A stretch of DNA of 64,000 bases from Agromyces sp. ISL-38 (GCF_018613935.1 NZ_JAGGPF010000002.1:62001-126000); one strand, 5' to 3'. Numbered from the stretch's first letter, positions 42,190 through 52,525 are shown. The notes: generated by a model from the letters alone, not told the origin. Made by a program: numbers and translations.

Positions 42190-43475
42190 CGCGCGCCCGC
42201 GAGTCGTTCGGGCTCGGCCCGCACGCGATCGGCCACCGCGAGCACCGCGGCTTCGAACGCGTCGAGGGCGAGCGCGACATCCTGCAGCGTCACCGTCTCG
42301 TCGGGATGGTGGCTGATGCCGCCGTTGCCGCAGCGCAGGAACAGCATCGCGATGTCGGTGACCGCGCTCACGGCCATGCCGTCGTGCCCGGCGCGACTCC
42401 AGAGGGTCATGGGCTCCGCGTCGCCGGTTTGACGGATGCCGCGCTCCACCGCATCGCGGAGCCACTCCGCGCACGGCGTGGAGTCGGCGCGGTAGATCTC
42501 CCGTGACTCGAAGCGCAGCCCACGGCGCTCCGCGATCTCGCGCGCGCGGCGCCGGATCTCGGCGAGCGCGCGATCGCGATCGTCGTCGAACTCGGCACGG
42601 AGGTCGAGGCTGAAGTCGACCCGGCCCGGAATCACGTTGACGCCGCCCGGGAAGGCCTGCAGGCGGCCGACGGTCGCGATCACGCCGGATTCGCGGCCGA
42701 TCTCCTCGATGCCGACGACGAGTTCGCTCGCGCCGACGAGTGCGTCGCGGCGCCGATCGTACGGTGTGCCGCCGGCGTGGCCGGCGACGCCGGTCATCGT
42801 GAACTCGAATCGGCGGGCCCCCGCGATCGAGGAGACCACGGCGAGCGCCCGGTCGGCGTCTTCAAGGGAGGGGCCCTGCTCGATGTGCACCTCGAGGTAG
42901 CCGACGAGCGACTCGGGGCGTCGTGCGGCGCTCCGGATGCGCGACGGGTCGAGGCCGAAGTCGATGAGCGCCTCGCGGAGGGTGAGTCCGTCGCGGTCGC
43001 GCGACTCCCACCACCCGGGATCGAACTCGCCGGCAAGCGCCCGGCTGCCGAGCAGCGCGTTGCCGAAGCGCGTGCCCTCCTCGTCGGTGAAGCCCACGAC
43101 CTCGAGCGCGAACGGCAACCGTTCGCCGCGCCGGGCGATGCGCGCCGCGACCTCGATCGCGAGCAGCACGCCGAGCATGCCGTCGTACCTGCCCGCGTCA
43201 CGCACGGTGTCGAGGTGCGAGCCGAGCAGGAGCGCCGGCAGGTCGGGATCGGCGCCCTCGAGCCGGGCGCACTGGTTGCCGCCGGCATCCTGCCATGCGG
43301 TGAGTCCGGCCTCCTCCATCCACCCCGCCGCGAGGTCGTTCGCCTTGCGGTGCTCTGGCGAGAGATGCACGCGCTCGAGCAGGTCGGGGCTCGATGAGAT
43401 CGCGGCGAGCTCGTCGCAGCGGTCGAGCACTCGCTCCGCGATCGTGAGCGAGTCGGGAGCGAGCTGCGGGGTCAC
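42186..43475 (-). CDS. allC: Allantoate amidohydrolase (M20 family)
   Basis: 429 aa, GTG start. A two-metal M20 hydrolase with GSHLDTVRDAGRYDGMLGV, FTDEEGTRFGNALLGSRALA, LEVHIEQGPSLED, HAGGTPYDRRRDAL and SRAGHDGMAVS, then GISHHPDETV. It removes ammonia and CO2 from allantoate to give S-ureidoglycine. N-carbamoyl-amino-acid hydrolases share this fold, but the position between pucG and the RpiR gene supports AllC. Its start overlaps the pucG stop and its stop overlaps the rpiR start. Confidence 0.92.
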   Translation of the reverse strand: MTPQLAPDSLTIAERVLDRCDELAAISSSPDLLERVHLSPEHRKANDLAAGWMEEAGLTAWQDAGGNQCARLEGADPDLPALLLGSHLDTVRDAGRYDGMLGVLLAIEVAARIARRGERLPFALEVVGFTDEEGTRFGNALLGSRALAGEFDPGWWESRDRDGLTLREALIDFGLDPSRIRSAARRPESLVGYLEVHIEQGPSLEDADRALAVVSSIAGARRFEFTMTGVAGHAGGTPYDRRRDALVGASELVVGIEEIGRESGVIATVGRLQAFPGGVNVIPGRVDFSLDLRAEFDDDRDRALAEIRRRAREIAERRGLRFESREIYRADSTPCAEWLRDAVERGIRQTGDAEPMTLWSRAGHDGMAVSAVTDIAMLFLRCGNGGISHHPDETVTLQDVALALDAFEAAVLAVADRVRAEPERLAGAR

Positions 43476-44659
43476 GCCACCGACTCCGCGTAGACGTCAC
43501 GCGCAGCGCCGACACCGGCGCCCGCGGTGAGACGGTGTCCTTCGGCGCGGAGCACGTGCTCGAGCGCGGCGAGCGTCGTGAGCACCGCATCCTTGCGGGC
43601 GTTGTAGCCCATGGTGCCGATGCGCCAGATCTTTCCGTGCAGCGGGCCGAACGACGTGCCGATCTCGATCGCGAAGTCCTCGAGCAGCGCCGTGCGCACC
43701 CGGTCGCCGTCGACGCCGTCGGGGATGAAGACCCCGACGACGTTGTTCATGCGGTGGGCGCGATCGCCGAAGATCCGAAGGCCGAGCGCTGCGACCCCCT
43801 CCGCCATCGCCGCGCCGTGGAGCCGGTGACGTTCGATCGCGGCATCCATGCCCTCGTCGACGAGAAGTCGCGCGCACTCCCGCGCGCCGTAGAGCATCGA
43901 GGTCGCCTCGGTGTGGTGGTTGAGCCGCTTCTCGCCCCAATAGTCGAGGATCATCGCGAGGTCGAAGTAGTTCGAGCGGATCGGGTCGTCGCGCACGGCG
44001 TCGCCCTCGGCACGGATGCCGGCCTCGACGCTCTTGCGCGCCTCGATGCGCGCGACGGCCTTCGGGGAGAGGCTGATCGGCGAGCTTCCCGAGGGGCCGC
44101 CGAGGCACTTCTGCAGGCCGGCCGTCGCGGCGTCGAGGCCCCAGGCGTCCATCTCGAAGGCGTTGCCGCCGAGCGAGGCGGTGACATCCGTGTAGAAGAT
44201 CACGCCGTGGCGTTCGCAGATCTCGCCGAGCTCATCGAGCGGCTGCGCCACGGTCGTCGACGTGTCGCCGTGCACGACCGCGAGGAGCGCGGGCTTCACC
44301 TCGACGATCGCCTGCTCGATCGCCGCCGACGTGAAGACGCCGCCCCACTCGACCTCACGAGTGTGCACCTCGGCGCCGGCGCGGCTCGCGATCTCGGCGA
44401 GGAGGTGGCCGAAGCGGCCGAAGATCAGCACGAGCACACGGTCGCCGGGAGCGACGAGGGAGACGATCGCGGCCTCGATGCCCGCTCGCGAGGTGCCGTC
44501 GACGAGGAGCGTCGCCGCGTTGCCGGTGCGGAACACCCCGCGATAGAGCTCCATCGTCTCGTTCATGTACGACGTCATCGCCGGGTCGTACTGGCCGATG
44601 AGCTGGGCCGACATCGCGCGGAGCACGCGCGGGTCGGCGTTCACGGGGCCGGGACCCAT
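43472..44659 (-). CDS. pucG: (S)-Ureidoglycine-glyoxylate aminotransferase
   Basis: 395 aa from the ATG at 44659. A fold-type I PLP enzyme of the serine-glyoxylate/alanine-glyoxylate group with GPGPVNADPRVLRAM, YTDVTASLGGNAFEMDAWGL and the PLP lysine K184 in GLQKCLGGPSGSSP. PucG turns ureidoglycine and glyoxylate into oxalurate and glycine. The sequence before the ATG keeps reading as family-like protein (IIAVAPINPPPRLL) back to a Shine-Dalgarno-like AGGGAG, but has no ATG, GTG or TTG; the true start may be ATC at 44698 or 44701. Confidence 0.93.
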   Translation of the reverse strand: MGPGPVNADPRVLRAMSAQLIGQYDPAMTSYMNETMELYRGVFRTGNAATLLVDGTSRAGIEAAIVSLVAPGDRVLVLIFGRFGHLLAEIASRAGAEVHTREVEWGGVFTSAAIEQAIVEVKPALLAVVHGDTSTTVAQPLDELGEICERHGVIFYTDVTASLGGNAFEMDAWGLDAATAGLQKCLGGPSGSSPISLSPKAVARIEARKSVEAGIRAEGDAVRDDPIRSNYFDLAMILDYWGEKRLNHHTEATSMLYGARECARLLVDEGMDAAIERHRLHGAAMAEGVAALGLRIFGDRAHRMNNVVGVFIPDGVDGDRVRTALLEDFAIEIGTSFGPLHGKIWRIGTMGYNARKDAVLTTLAALEHVLRAEGHRLTAGAGVGAARDVYAESVA

Positions 44660-44706
44660 GAGCAGGCGAGGGGGCGGGTTGATCGGTGCGACGGCGATGA
44701 TGACTC

Positions 44707-44765
44707 CCTGAATCTCGTGTTTCAGGCCACCATTCTACGCAACGCCCGTTTCAGACGTGTTTCAG
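44707..44765 (-). promoter_or_regulatory. pucG promoter with palindromic operator and repeats
   Basis: CCTGAATCTCGTGTTTCAGG (44707-44726) is an imperfect palindrome, 8 of 10 pairs. A minus-strand -10 TAGAAT lies at 44732-44737. Two further GTTTCAG units (44748-44754 and 44759-44765) are spaced 11 bases apart upstream. The palindrome covers the expected transcription start, as a repressor site would. Confidence 0.6.
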
Positions 44766-46370
44766 GTGCTGCGACCAGCCGATCGCCGCCTCGACGAGCG
44801 CGAGATCGCTGCCTCGGGGCCCCACGAAGCAGATGCCGATCGGTGCGCCATCCGCGGTGACGCCCGGCACCGACACGGCCGGCCGGCCTGTGGCACCGGC
44901 GACGGCGGTCATCCTGAGCGTCGCCGCCCGGATCGCCTCGATCTCTGCGCCGTCGGCGTCGACGGCGGGAGCCGCGGATGCCGCCGACGGCAGCACGAGC
45001 ACGGCGTCGCCGAGCGCGGCATCGAGTGCCCGGCGAGCGGCCTCGAGCCGAGCGCGGGCATCGGACGCTGCTTCGGGCGTGATCGCCGCCGCCCATTCGA
45101 ATCGGGCCGCGACATCCGCGCCCAGCGCTCCCGGATGCGCCTGGATCCACGCGCCGTGCGCCGCCCAGGCCTCCGACGCCTGCACCGTTCGGAATGCGGC
45201 GTACAGCGCGTCGAGGGCGTCGCCGCCGATCGCCGGGTCGTCGAGTTCAGAGACATCCGAGCCGCCCGTGGCGAACGCCTCGACGGCTCTCGCGAATGAG
45301 CGCGCGACCTCGGGCGTCGCCGACTCGGCGAGCGCGGCCGCCGTCACGAATCCGGTACCGACGCCCCGCTGCGCCGCCGGATCGAGGCTCGCCCGCGCCG
45401 CCGCTGCAAGGGTCTCCCCGTTGCGCGTGATCCAGCCGACCGTGTCGAAGCTCGGCGCGAGGGGCAGCACGCCCTCGGTGCTCACCGCACCATGCGTCGT
45501 GCGCAGTCCCCACAGCCCCTGGTACGAGGCCGGGATGCGGATCGAGCCGGCCGTGTCGGTCGCGAGGCCGATCGTCGCGTGCCCCATCGCGACCGCCGCC
45601 GCCGGGCCACTCGACGAGCCGCCCGAGATCGCGCCGGGCACGGCCGGGTTCGGCGGGGTGCCGTAGGCCGCGTTCCGTCCGGCGATGCTGTAGGCGAACT
45701 GGTCGGTCTGTGCGATGCCGCGAACGGATGCCCCTGCCGCCTGCAGCGCGCGCAGGCTCGCCGCCGAGCGCGGCTCGGGCCCGGCACCCTCGAGGTATAC
45801 GGGCACTCCGGCCCCGAGCGGGAACCCCTCGACCGCGAACACGTCCTTGACGGCGACCGTGACCCCGTCGAGCGGGCCCTGTGCCAACGCCGGGAGGAGG
45901 GGCTCGCCGACCACGCGCCAGACGCGCGGATCGAGTGCCCGGGGCGGAGCCGACACGTGCGCCGCCGCGATGCGCCACGCGCCGTCCTGCCGCTCCCAGA
46001 GCTGGGTGACGAGCCCTCGACCACCCGCGAGCGGCGCGGTGACCGCGGCGAGCCACGCGTGGTCGGCATCGATGGGCCGCACGTGCAGCGCCTCGATCAC
46101 GCGCTTCGGCGCTCCCCCGCGGCGGCCGCGGAACCGGGTGATCGTGTCGCGGCCGACGAGGAGCCCGCCGTCGTCGCCGCGGATGGTCGCGGCGCCCGGC
46201 GCGAAGTACCCCTCGAGCCTCGTGAGGTCATCGGACATGAGCGCGGCCTCGTACCCGAGCGCCGCCTCGACGAGACCGTCGGGCGCTTGGGCGCCGTCGG
46301 GGAGGTGCACGGGCACGCCGTCGTGCACGGGCGCGCCGTCGGCGCCGTGCTGCGGCGTCCGCTCAGCCAC
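44751..46370 (-). CDS. HpxZ/AtzH-like domain fused to an AtzE/HpxY-like amidase
   Basis: 539 aa in one frame. Residues about 30-150 are an AtzH/HpxZ-like (DUF3225, SnoaL-type) domain: VEAALGYEAALMSDDLTRLE, then YFAPGAATIRGDDGG and QLWERQDGAWRIAAAHVS. Residues about 155-539 are an amidase-signature enzyme with K175 (VAVKDVF), the cis-Ser loop ISGGSSSGP (about 249-256) and nucleophile S276 (DTAGSIRIPAS). In Klebsiella these are separate genes, hpxZ and hpxY, of the urate pathway. The small AtzG/HpxX-type subunit is not seen here. Next to pucG, oxalurate is the obvious candidate substrate (inference). Confidence 0.85.
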   Translation of the reverse strand: MAERTPQHGADGAPVHDGVPVHLPDGAQAPDGLVEAALGYEAALMSDDLTRLEGYFAPGAATIRGDDGGLLVGRDTITRFRGRRGGAPKRVIEALHVRPIDADHAWLAAVTAPLAGGRGLVTQLWERQDGAWRIAAAHVSAPPRALDPRVWRVVGEPLLPALAQGPLDGVTVAVKDVFAVEGFPLGAGVPVYLEGAGPEPRSAASLRALQAAGASVRGIAQTDQFAYSIAGRNAAYGTPPNPAVPGAISGGSSSGPAAAVAMGHATIGLATDTAGSIRIPASYQGLWGLRTTHGAVSTEGVLPLAPSFDTVGWITRNGETLAAAARASLDPAAQRGVGTGFVTAAALAESATPEVARSFARAVEAFATGGSDVSELDDPAIGGDALDALYAAFRTVQASEAWAAHGAWIQAHPGALGADVAARFEWAAAITPEAASDARARLEAARRALDAALGDAVLVLPSAASAAPAVDADGAEIEAIRAATLRMTAVAGATGRPAVSVPGVTADGAPIGICFVGPRGSDLALVEAAIGWSQHLKHV

Positions 46371-47463
46371 GCTTCACCGCCCGGAAGTCGGAGGTGCGAA
46401 TGCGAGCGTGCACGCCCTTCACGAGATCGACGACCTGCGAGATGTCGAAGTCGGTCGCCGCGCTGAGGTACGCGTAGGCGAGGTGGGGCGCCATGCCGTA
46501 GCGCGCGCCGAGGAGACCGATCGCCTGGCGCACGCAGTTCTGCATGGCGAGGTCGAGGTCGGCGTCGAGGCCCGTCGGCACGAGGTAGTCGCTCGTCTCG
46601 GCGAGCGGCCCGGCTATCTCGCCGAAGTCGCGCACCGCCGTCTCGGCCGGCACGACCTCGAACCGGATCGTGGCGCGCAGCGACGCCTCGAGCGCGGTCA
46701 GCGCGACCTCGCCGCCGCCTTGCGCGAAGTGCGGGTCGCCGACGTAGGCGAGCGCCCCGTCGACCTGCACGGGCAGGTAGAGCGAGGCGCCCTCGGTGAG
46801 GAGATTGATGTCGAGGTTGCCGCCGTGCGCGCCGGGCGGCACGGAGTGCGGCCGCTCGTCGGCATCGACCGCGACGCCCATGATGCCGAGGAACGGCGCG
46901 AGCGGGAACCGGATGCTCCGCTCCCCGCCCTCGACGAGCGGCAGGGCGCCGAACCAGGCGCCGTGCTCGTCGCGCTCGATGGGGGTGAAGACGCTGACGT
47001 TGCCCTGCCCCTGCGGGTACTCCCCCGGCAGCGCGCCGCGGCCGTGGCGATTCGAGATCACGCCGTAGGGCACGCGCGGGGTCGTGTCGACGACGGTGAG
47101 CTTCAGCAGGTCGCCGGGCCGCGCGCCGCGCACCCCGATCGGGCCGGTGACGACGTGCGGGCCGTCGGTCGCGGGGTCACGCGGATGATCGGATGCCGCG
47201 AGCGCCACGGCCTCGTCGAGCACCTGCTCGCGCTCGACACCGTGCGCCCCGAAGAACGCAGCGGGATCGCGGCCCTGGTCTTCGAGGATGCCCTCATGGC
47301 TCACCGTGTCGATGACGACCTCGTCGCCGGCGTCGACGGTGAGCACGGGCGAGTCGCCGCGCGCCGGCAGGCGGCCCCACCCGAGTGCACCCGGTTCGGC
47401 CGGGAGGTAGGTTCCCCCTTCGACGCCGGATCCGGCCTGCAGCACTCCGTGAAACCCGCCCAT
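46363..47463 (-). CDS. Acetamidase/formamidase family protein
   Basis: 366 aa of the FmdA_AmdA family, with DAGDEVVIDTVSHEGILEDQ, GVRGARPGDLLKLTVVD, the conserved PPGAHGGNLDINLLTEGASL and GDPHFAQGGGEVALTALEAS. Known members hydrolyse formamide, acetamide or related short amides. It overlaps the fused amidase by 8 bases and starts the operon that runs into pucG. In this context an oxamate- or carbamoyl-type amide from ureide breakdown is a plausible substrate, unproven. Confidence 0.88.
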   Translation of the reverse strand: MGGFHGVLQAGSGVEGGTYLPAEPGALGWGRLPARGDSPVLTVDAGDEVVIDTVSHEGILEDQGRDPAAFFGAHGVEREQVLDEAVALAASDHPRDPATDGPHVVTGPIGVRGARPGDLLKLTVVDTTPRVPYGVISNRHGRGALPGEYPQGQGNVSVFTPIERDEHGAWFGALPLVEGGERSIRFPLAPFLGIMGVAVDADERPHSVPPGAHGGNLDINLLTEGASLYLPVQVDGALAYVGDPHFAQGGGEVALTALEASLRATIRFEVVPAETAVRDFGEIAGPLAETSDYLVPTGLDADLDLAMQNCVRQAIGLLGARYGMAPHLAYAYLSAATDFDISQVVDLVKGVHARIRTSDFRAVKRG

Positions 47464-47583
47464 TCAGCATCCCATCCGTGTGTCGCCACGACTGCCGTGT
47501 GGCATCCTTGGTCGAGAGTACCGTCCCGCCCGCCCGGTGCTCGCCGACGGCGTCGACACGGGGCCGACCTGCAAGGAGACCCC

Positions 47584-48267
47584 GTGATCTCGACCATGCG
47601 TCGCCATCCCGCCGGAACACACCTCGGCCTCATGCTCGCCCTCACCTTCTCGACCGGCGTCATCGACGCCGTCGGCTACCTCGGCCTCGACCGCGTGTTC
47701 ACGGGCAACATGACGGGCAACATCGTCATCCTGGGCATGGCCCTCACCGGCGCCGACGACCTGCCGATCATCGGCCCGGTGCTCGCCCTCGCGGGCTTCA
47801 TGGTCGGTGCCGCAGTCGCCGGCCGCCTGCTCCGCGACCTCGTCGCCGGGTGGAGCAGGAGCACGACCGTGGTGTTCTCCCTGGTCGCACTCGTGCTCGT
47901 CGCGGCGGGCGTCACGATGATCGTGCTCGAAGATCCCGCCGAACCGGTGCTGCTCGGCGTCACGACCGCGCTCGGCCTCGCCATGGGAGCGCAGGCGGGC
48001 GCGGCACGCCACATCGCGGTGAAGGATGTCACGACGGTCGTCGTCACCTCGACCATCACCGGCCTCGCTGCCGACTCGGTCTTCGGCTCCCGCGTCGACA
48101 AGCACCCGTGGCGGCGACGCGCCGGCGCTATCGCCCTCATCGGCGCCGGAGCCGCGGTCGGCGCGCTCGTGCTCAACGTGCACATCGCCTTCGGCATCGC
48201 ACTCTCGGCGGCCATCACGATCGTCGTGGCGGTGCTCGGCCACCTGGGCCGGCCGCGCGAGGAGTAA
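47584..48267 (+). CDS. DUF1275 (YoaK-like) membrane protein
   Basis: 227 aa, GTG start 5 bases after AAGGAG. About six hydrophobic helices. The N-terminus has the family signature FSTGVIDAVGYLGLDRVFTGNMTGNIVIL. The related YoaK family is widespread and its function is unknown; a transport role is only suggested by topology. Divergent from the amidase operon with a 120-base gap. Confidence 0.88.
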   Translation: MISTMRRHPAGTHLGLMLALTFSTGVIDAVGYLGLDRVFTGNMTGNIVILGMALTGADDLPIIGPVLALAGFMVGAAVAGRLLRDLVAGWSRSTTVVFSLVALVLVAAGVTMIVLEDPAEPVLLGVTTALGLAMGAQAGAARHIAVKDVTTVVVTSTITGLAADSVFGSRVDKHPWRRRAGAIALIGAGAAVGALVLNVHIAFGIALSAAITIVVAVLGHLGRPREE

Positions 48268-48326
48268 GCCCTCGACGAGGGTCGACCGCGAGTCCGACGT
48301 GCTCGATGCCCGATGGTGTCGCCGAG

Positions 48327-49508
48327 TCAGTGCGAGGCGATCCGGCCCGCGACGAGGGACGCGATCTCGCTGACCGCTGCCCGCGCCGACACGAAGTAGC
48401 CCGCCGGTGGCCCACCATCGCTCCCGGAACTCGGCGCCGGGTAGACCAGCACGCGCACCCAGTCTCCGGCGACGGTGAAGTCGAGAAGACACGCACGTGC
48501 CGGGTCGGCGCAGCGGGCGATCGCGTGCCCGGCCTCGACCCCTGTGAGCTCGACGGGCGTGCCGCCCGCATCGATCCATGCATCGCGGTAGCGGTCGAAC
48601 CCCCAGATTCCGCTCGGCAGGATGCCGATCTGCCCGACCGCCGCGTCACTGTCGGACAGCCCGAGTGAGCAGCGCATCGCGCCGACCTGTTGCGTGCCGT
48701 ACCAGTACTGCCCGACATGCGGTCCGTCCCACTGCAATCCCACACGGAGGTTCGGGATCGCCGTGATGCCGATGATCTCATCGGTCGGCGCGAGGGCGTC
48801 GCACTCGGAGTCGCCGATCATGCTGCTCGTCTCCGGCACCCAGCGCTCACGCGGCGTCATCGCAGCGACCGCCGCGACCATCGGGTCGACGATGCCCCTG
48901 AAGCCGGCGACGAGCTCGTCCTCGCCCGGTCCCTCGGCGGCGACGATTCCGCTCACGTGGAACTCGATCCACGTCTGCCCGATCACCCCGAAGAGCTCGC
49001 AGTTCCCGAACGTCGCACTGCCGACGGGGTCGACGCATCGAGGTCCCTGCACGTGTTCTCCGTAGGTGGGATCCGCGATCTGGTAGAGGTCGACGTACTC
49101 GATCGCCGCGTCGAGTCCTTCGGGAAGGATGCTCAGCTCGATCTCCTGGATGCTGAGTTCCGGCGCCGTGAAGGGGTCGCCCTCGAGCCCGTTGGTCCAT
49201 CGACACGTGAGCGCGCCGAGCTGTTCGACCGCTGCGGCATCCGGCGTCAACCGGTCGGCTGCGGTGACGGCCGAGAGCGGTTGCCCGCTCACCCCGACGA
49301 AGGCCTGCAGCGCGCTCGCGTCGAGGAGGTCCCCGCACGTGGCGTCGATGCGAGGAGTCGGCCCTGCCGCCACCGGATCAGACGTCGGCGTCGGGGCGGG
49401 CGTCGCCGCCCCGGTGGGCGTCGGTTTCGGCTCTGACGCGACGCATCCGGCGAGCGAGAGCGCGACGAGGCCGACGGTGAGGTGGGCCGCGAAGCGGTGA
49501 AGGATCAT
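48327..49508 (-). CDS. Hypothetical lipoprotein with Cys-rich exported domain
   Basis: 393 aa from the ATG at 49508; an ATG at 49532 is also in frame. A signal peptide ends at lipobox LAGC (about residue 22), followed by a Pro/Thr-rich tether (KPTPTGAATPAPTPTSDPVA). The exported part has several cysteines (for example ATCGDLL, LTCRW, PRCVDP, GNCELF, SECDAL, MRCSLG, ARCADPARACLLD) likely to form disulphides, and looks like two repeats of a similar fold. I do not recognise the family. No clear operon partner. Confidence 0.75.
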   Translation of the reverse strand: MILHRFAAHLTVGLVALSLAGCVASEPKPTPTGAATPAPTPTSDPVAAGPTPRIDATCGDLLDASALQAFVGVSGQPLSAVTAADRLTPDAAAVEQLGALTCRWTNGLEGDPFTAPELSIQEIELSILPEGLDAAIEYVDLYQIADPTYGEHVQGPRCVDPVGSATFGNCELFGVIGQTWIEFHVSGIVAAEGPGEDELVAGFRGIVDPMVAAVAAMTPRERWVPETSSMIGDSECDALAPTDEIIGITAIPNLRVGLQWDGPHVGQYWYGTQQVGAMRCSLGLSDSDAAVGQIGILPSGIWGFDRYRDAWIDAGGTPVELTGVEAGHAIARCADPARACLLDFTVAGDWVRVLVYPAPSSGSDGGPPAGYFVSARAAVSEIASLVAGRIASH

Positions 49509-49607
49509 GTGCTGACGGTAACGATCCCTCACGCATTCGAGAGGTCTCTGCGGATAACGGTTTCACTACGCCTTGCGCCCTCATCGGTGAGCTCGCCCCG
49601 AACACGC

Positions 49608-49640
49608 CGAAGGGCGCCTCCCGGAGGAAGACGCCCTTCG
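49608..49640 (-). terminator. groL terminator
   Basis: CGAAGGGCG (49608-49616) pairs with CGCCCTTCG (49632-49640), 38 bases past the groL stop on the minus strand. The loop itself contains CTCC/GGAG, which extends the stem. The T tail is weak. Confidence 0.6.
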
Positions 49641-49677
49641 TGTCGATCGGGGCCCGAGGGCCGGAGATCGGTTCGGA

Positions 49678-51342
<1,665 letters not shown>

Positions 51343-51402
51343 TTAGCACTCAAAACGAGTGAGTGCTAAGAAGATTCTGGCACTCGACCGCCGCGAGTGC
51401 AA
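51343..51402 (-). promoter_or_regulatory. groL promoter with perfect CIRCE operator
   Basis: TTAGCACTC-N9-GAGTGCTAA at 51343-51369 is a perfect CIRCE, the HrcA repressor site. On the minus strand TTGCAC (51397-51402), 17 bases, CAGAAT (51374-51379) forms the promoter, placing the transcription start inside the CIRCE. Confidence 0.95.
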
Positions 51403-51478
51403 GCGAGCTCGAGCCGCCTCGGCAGCGCCCGTCAGACACGCCGTCGCACGAAGGTCGCGAACGACGCAGCTGGACGCC

Positions 51479-52525
51479 CTACGGGGCGAACGTCACCGAT
51501 CCCTCGTTCGGAACGAGCTCGACCCACGTGTTTCCGGGTGCGAGCCGCAGCCGGCTGCCGTCGTCGGCGGTGAGCACGATCGGCGAGGCCGCGGCATCCT
51601 TCGACCACGTGCCGTGTGCAGTGCGACCGCCGACCGAGACCCACACCTCGCCCGAGCCGATCATGATCGTGCGCGGCACCTCGCCGAAGGTCCAGTCGAT
51701 TCCGACGCGCAGGGTCACCACATTCGTCGTCCGCACACGCTCACCCGACGCCTCGACGTCGGGCTCGCCCTCCTGCAGGCGCAGCCAGACGGATGCCGCG
51801 GCATCCCACTCCCACCCGGGGAACCGCGCCTCGGAGAACACGAGGTCGATGCGCGAGGTGGGGCCCGCCGCGAGCGACGGCGCGGCGAGCGGATCGGCCG
51901 AACCGTAGGCGAACTGCACGGGCGGCGGCGCGAGCTCCGAGTTGCGCGCCACGACCTCACGGCCGGCGAGGATCACGTCGTGGGGCCCGGGCCGATCATC
52001 TGCGCGGTGGAACAGGCCGGTGTCGTCGTAGTCGAACACGACGTTGACGAGCGGCGTCGACCTCATCATGTTGACGAAGTGCTCCTGCCCTCCGGAGTAG
52101 GCGATGATGCCGCCGAACGGAGTGGCGATGTCGGGGTCCATCGGGCGGATCGAGCGCACCGGTCCGACCTCGTCGGGCACATCCGTGTGCCACACGACGA
52201 GATATCGCGTGATGCCGCCCTCGACGAGCTCCTCGAAGGCGATGTCGCTGCGATTCAGGGCGATCTGCGGCCGCGCATCCACGTGGTTGTCGATCTTGAC
52301 ACTGAGGGCGGGATGGCCGAGCGGCGCTTCGATCATCGTTCCCCGCAACGGCGCGAACGACACCGCGATGGTCGGGGTGGTGGCGCCGGGGCGACCGGGC
52401 TCGCTGGGCGCCGGACCGAGTTCGGGTGCAGCACTCTGGCATCCAACGAGCAGCATCACGGATGCCGCGAGCACACCGAGCGTCGCGAGTCGTCGTCGCG
52501 ATGGCTCCCCAGCCGGCCCCCTCAT
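51479..52525 (-). CDS. DUF3048 (YerB-like) lipoprotein
   Basis: 348 aa from the ATG at 52525. A signal peptide ends at lipobox LVGC (about residue 30), then a Pro-rich tether. The exported part matches DUF3048: ALSVKIDNHVDARPQIALNR, VWHTDVPDEVGPVRSIRPMD, and a C-terminal DUF3048_C domain (NVVTLRVGIDWTFGEV). The function is unknown, probably at the cell surface. TACCAT lies 6 bases before the ATG without a ribosome site, indicating a leaderless mRNA. Confidence 0.87.
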   Translation of the reverse strand: MRGPAGEPSRRRLATLGVLAASVMLLVGCQSAAPELGPAPSEPGRPGATTPTIAVSFAPLRGTMIEAPLGHPALSVKIDNHVDARPQIALNRSDIAFEELVEGGITRYLVVWHTDVPDEVGPVRSIRPMDPDIATPFGGIIAYSGGQEHFVNMMRSTPLVNVVFDYDDTGLFHRADDRPGPHDVILAGREVVARNSELAPPPVQFAYGSADPLAAPSLAAGPTSRIDLVFSEARFPGWEWDAAASVWLRLQEGEPDVEASGERVRTTNVVTLRVGIDWTFGEVPRTIMIGSGEVWVSVGGRTAHGTWSKDAAASPIVLTADDGSRLRLAPGNTWVELVPNEGSVTFAP

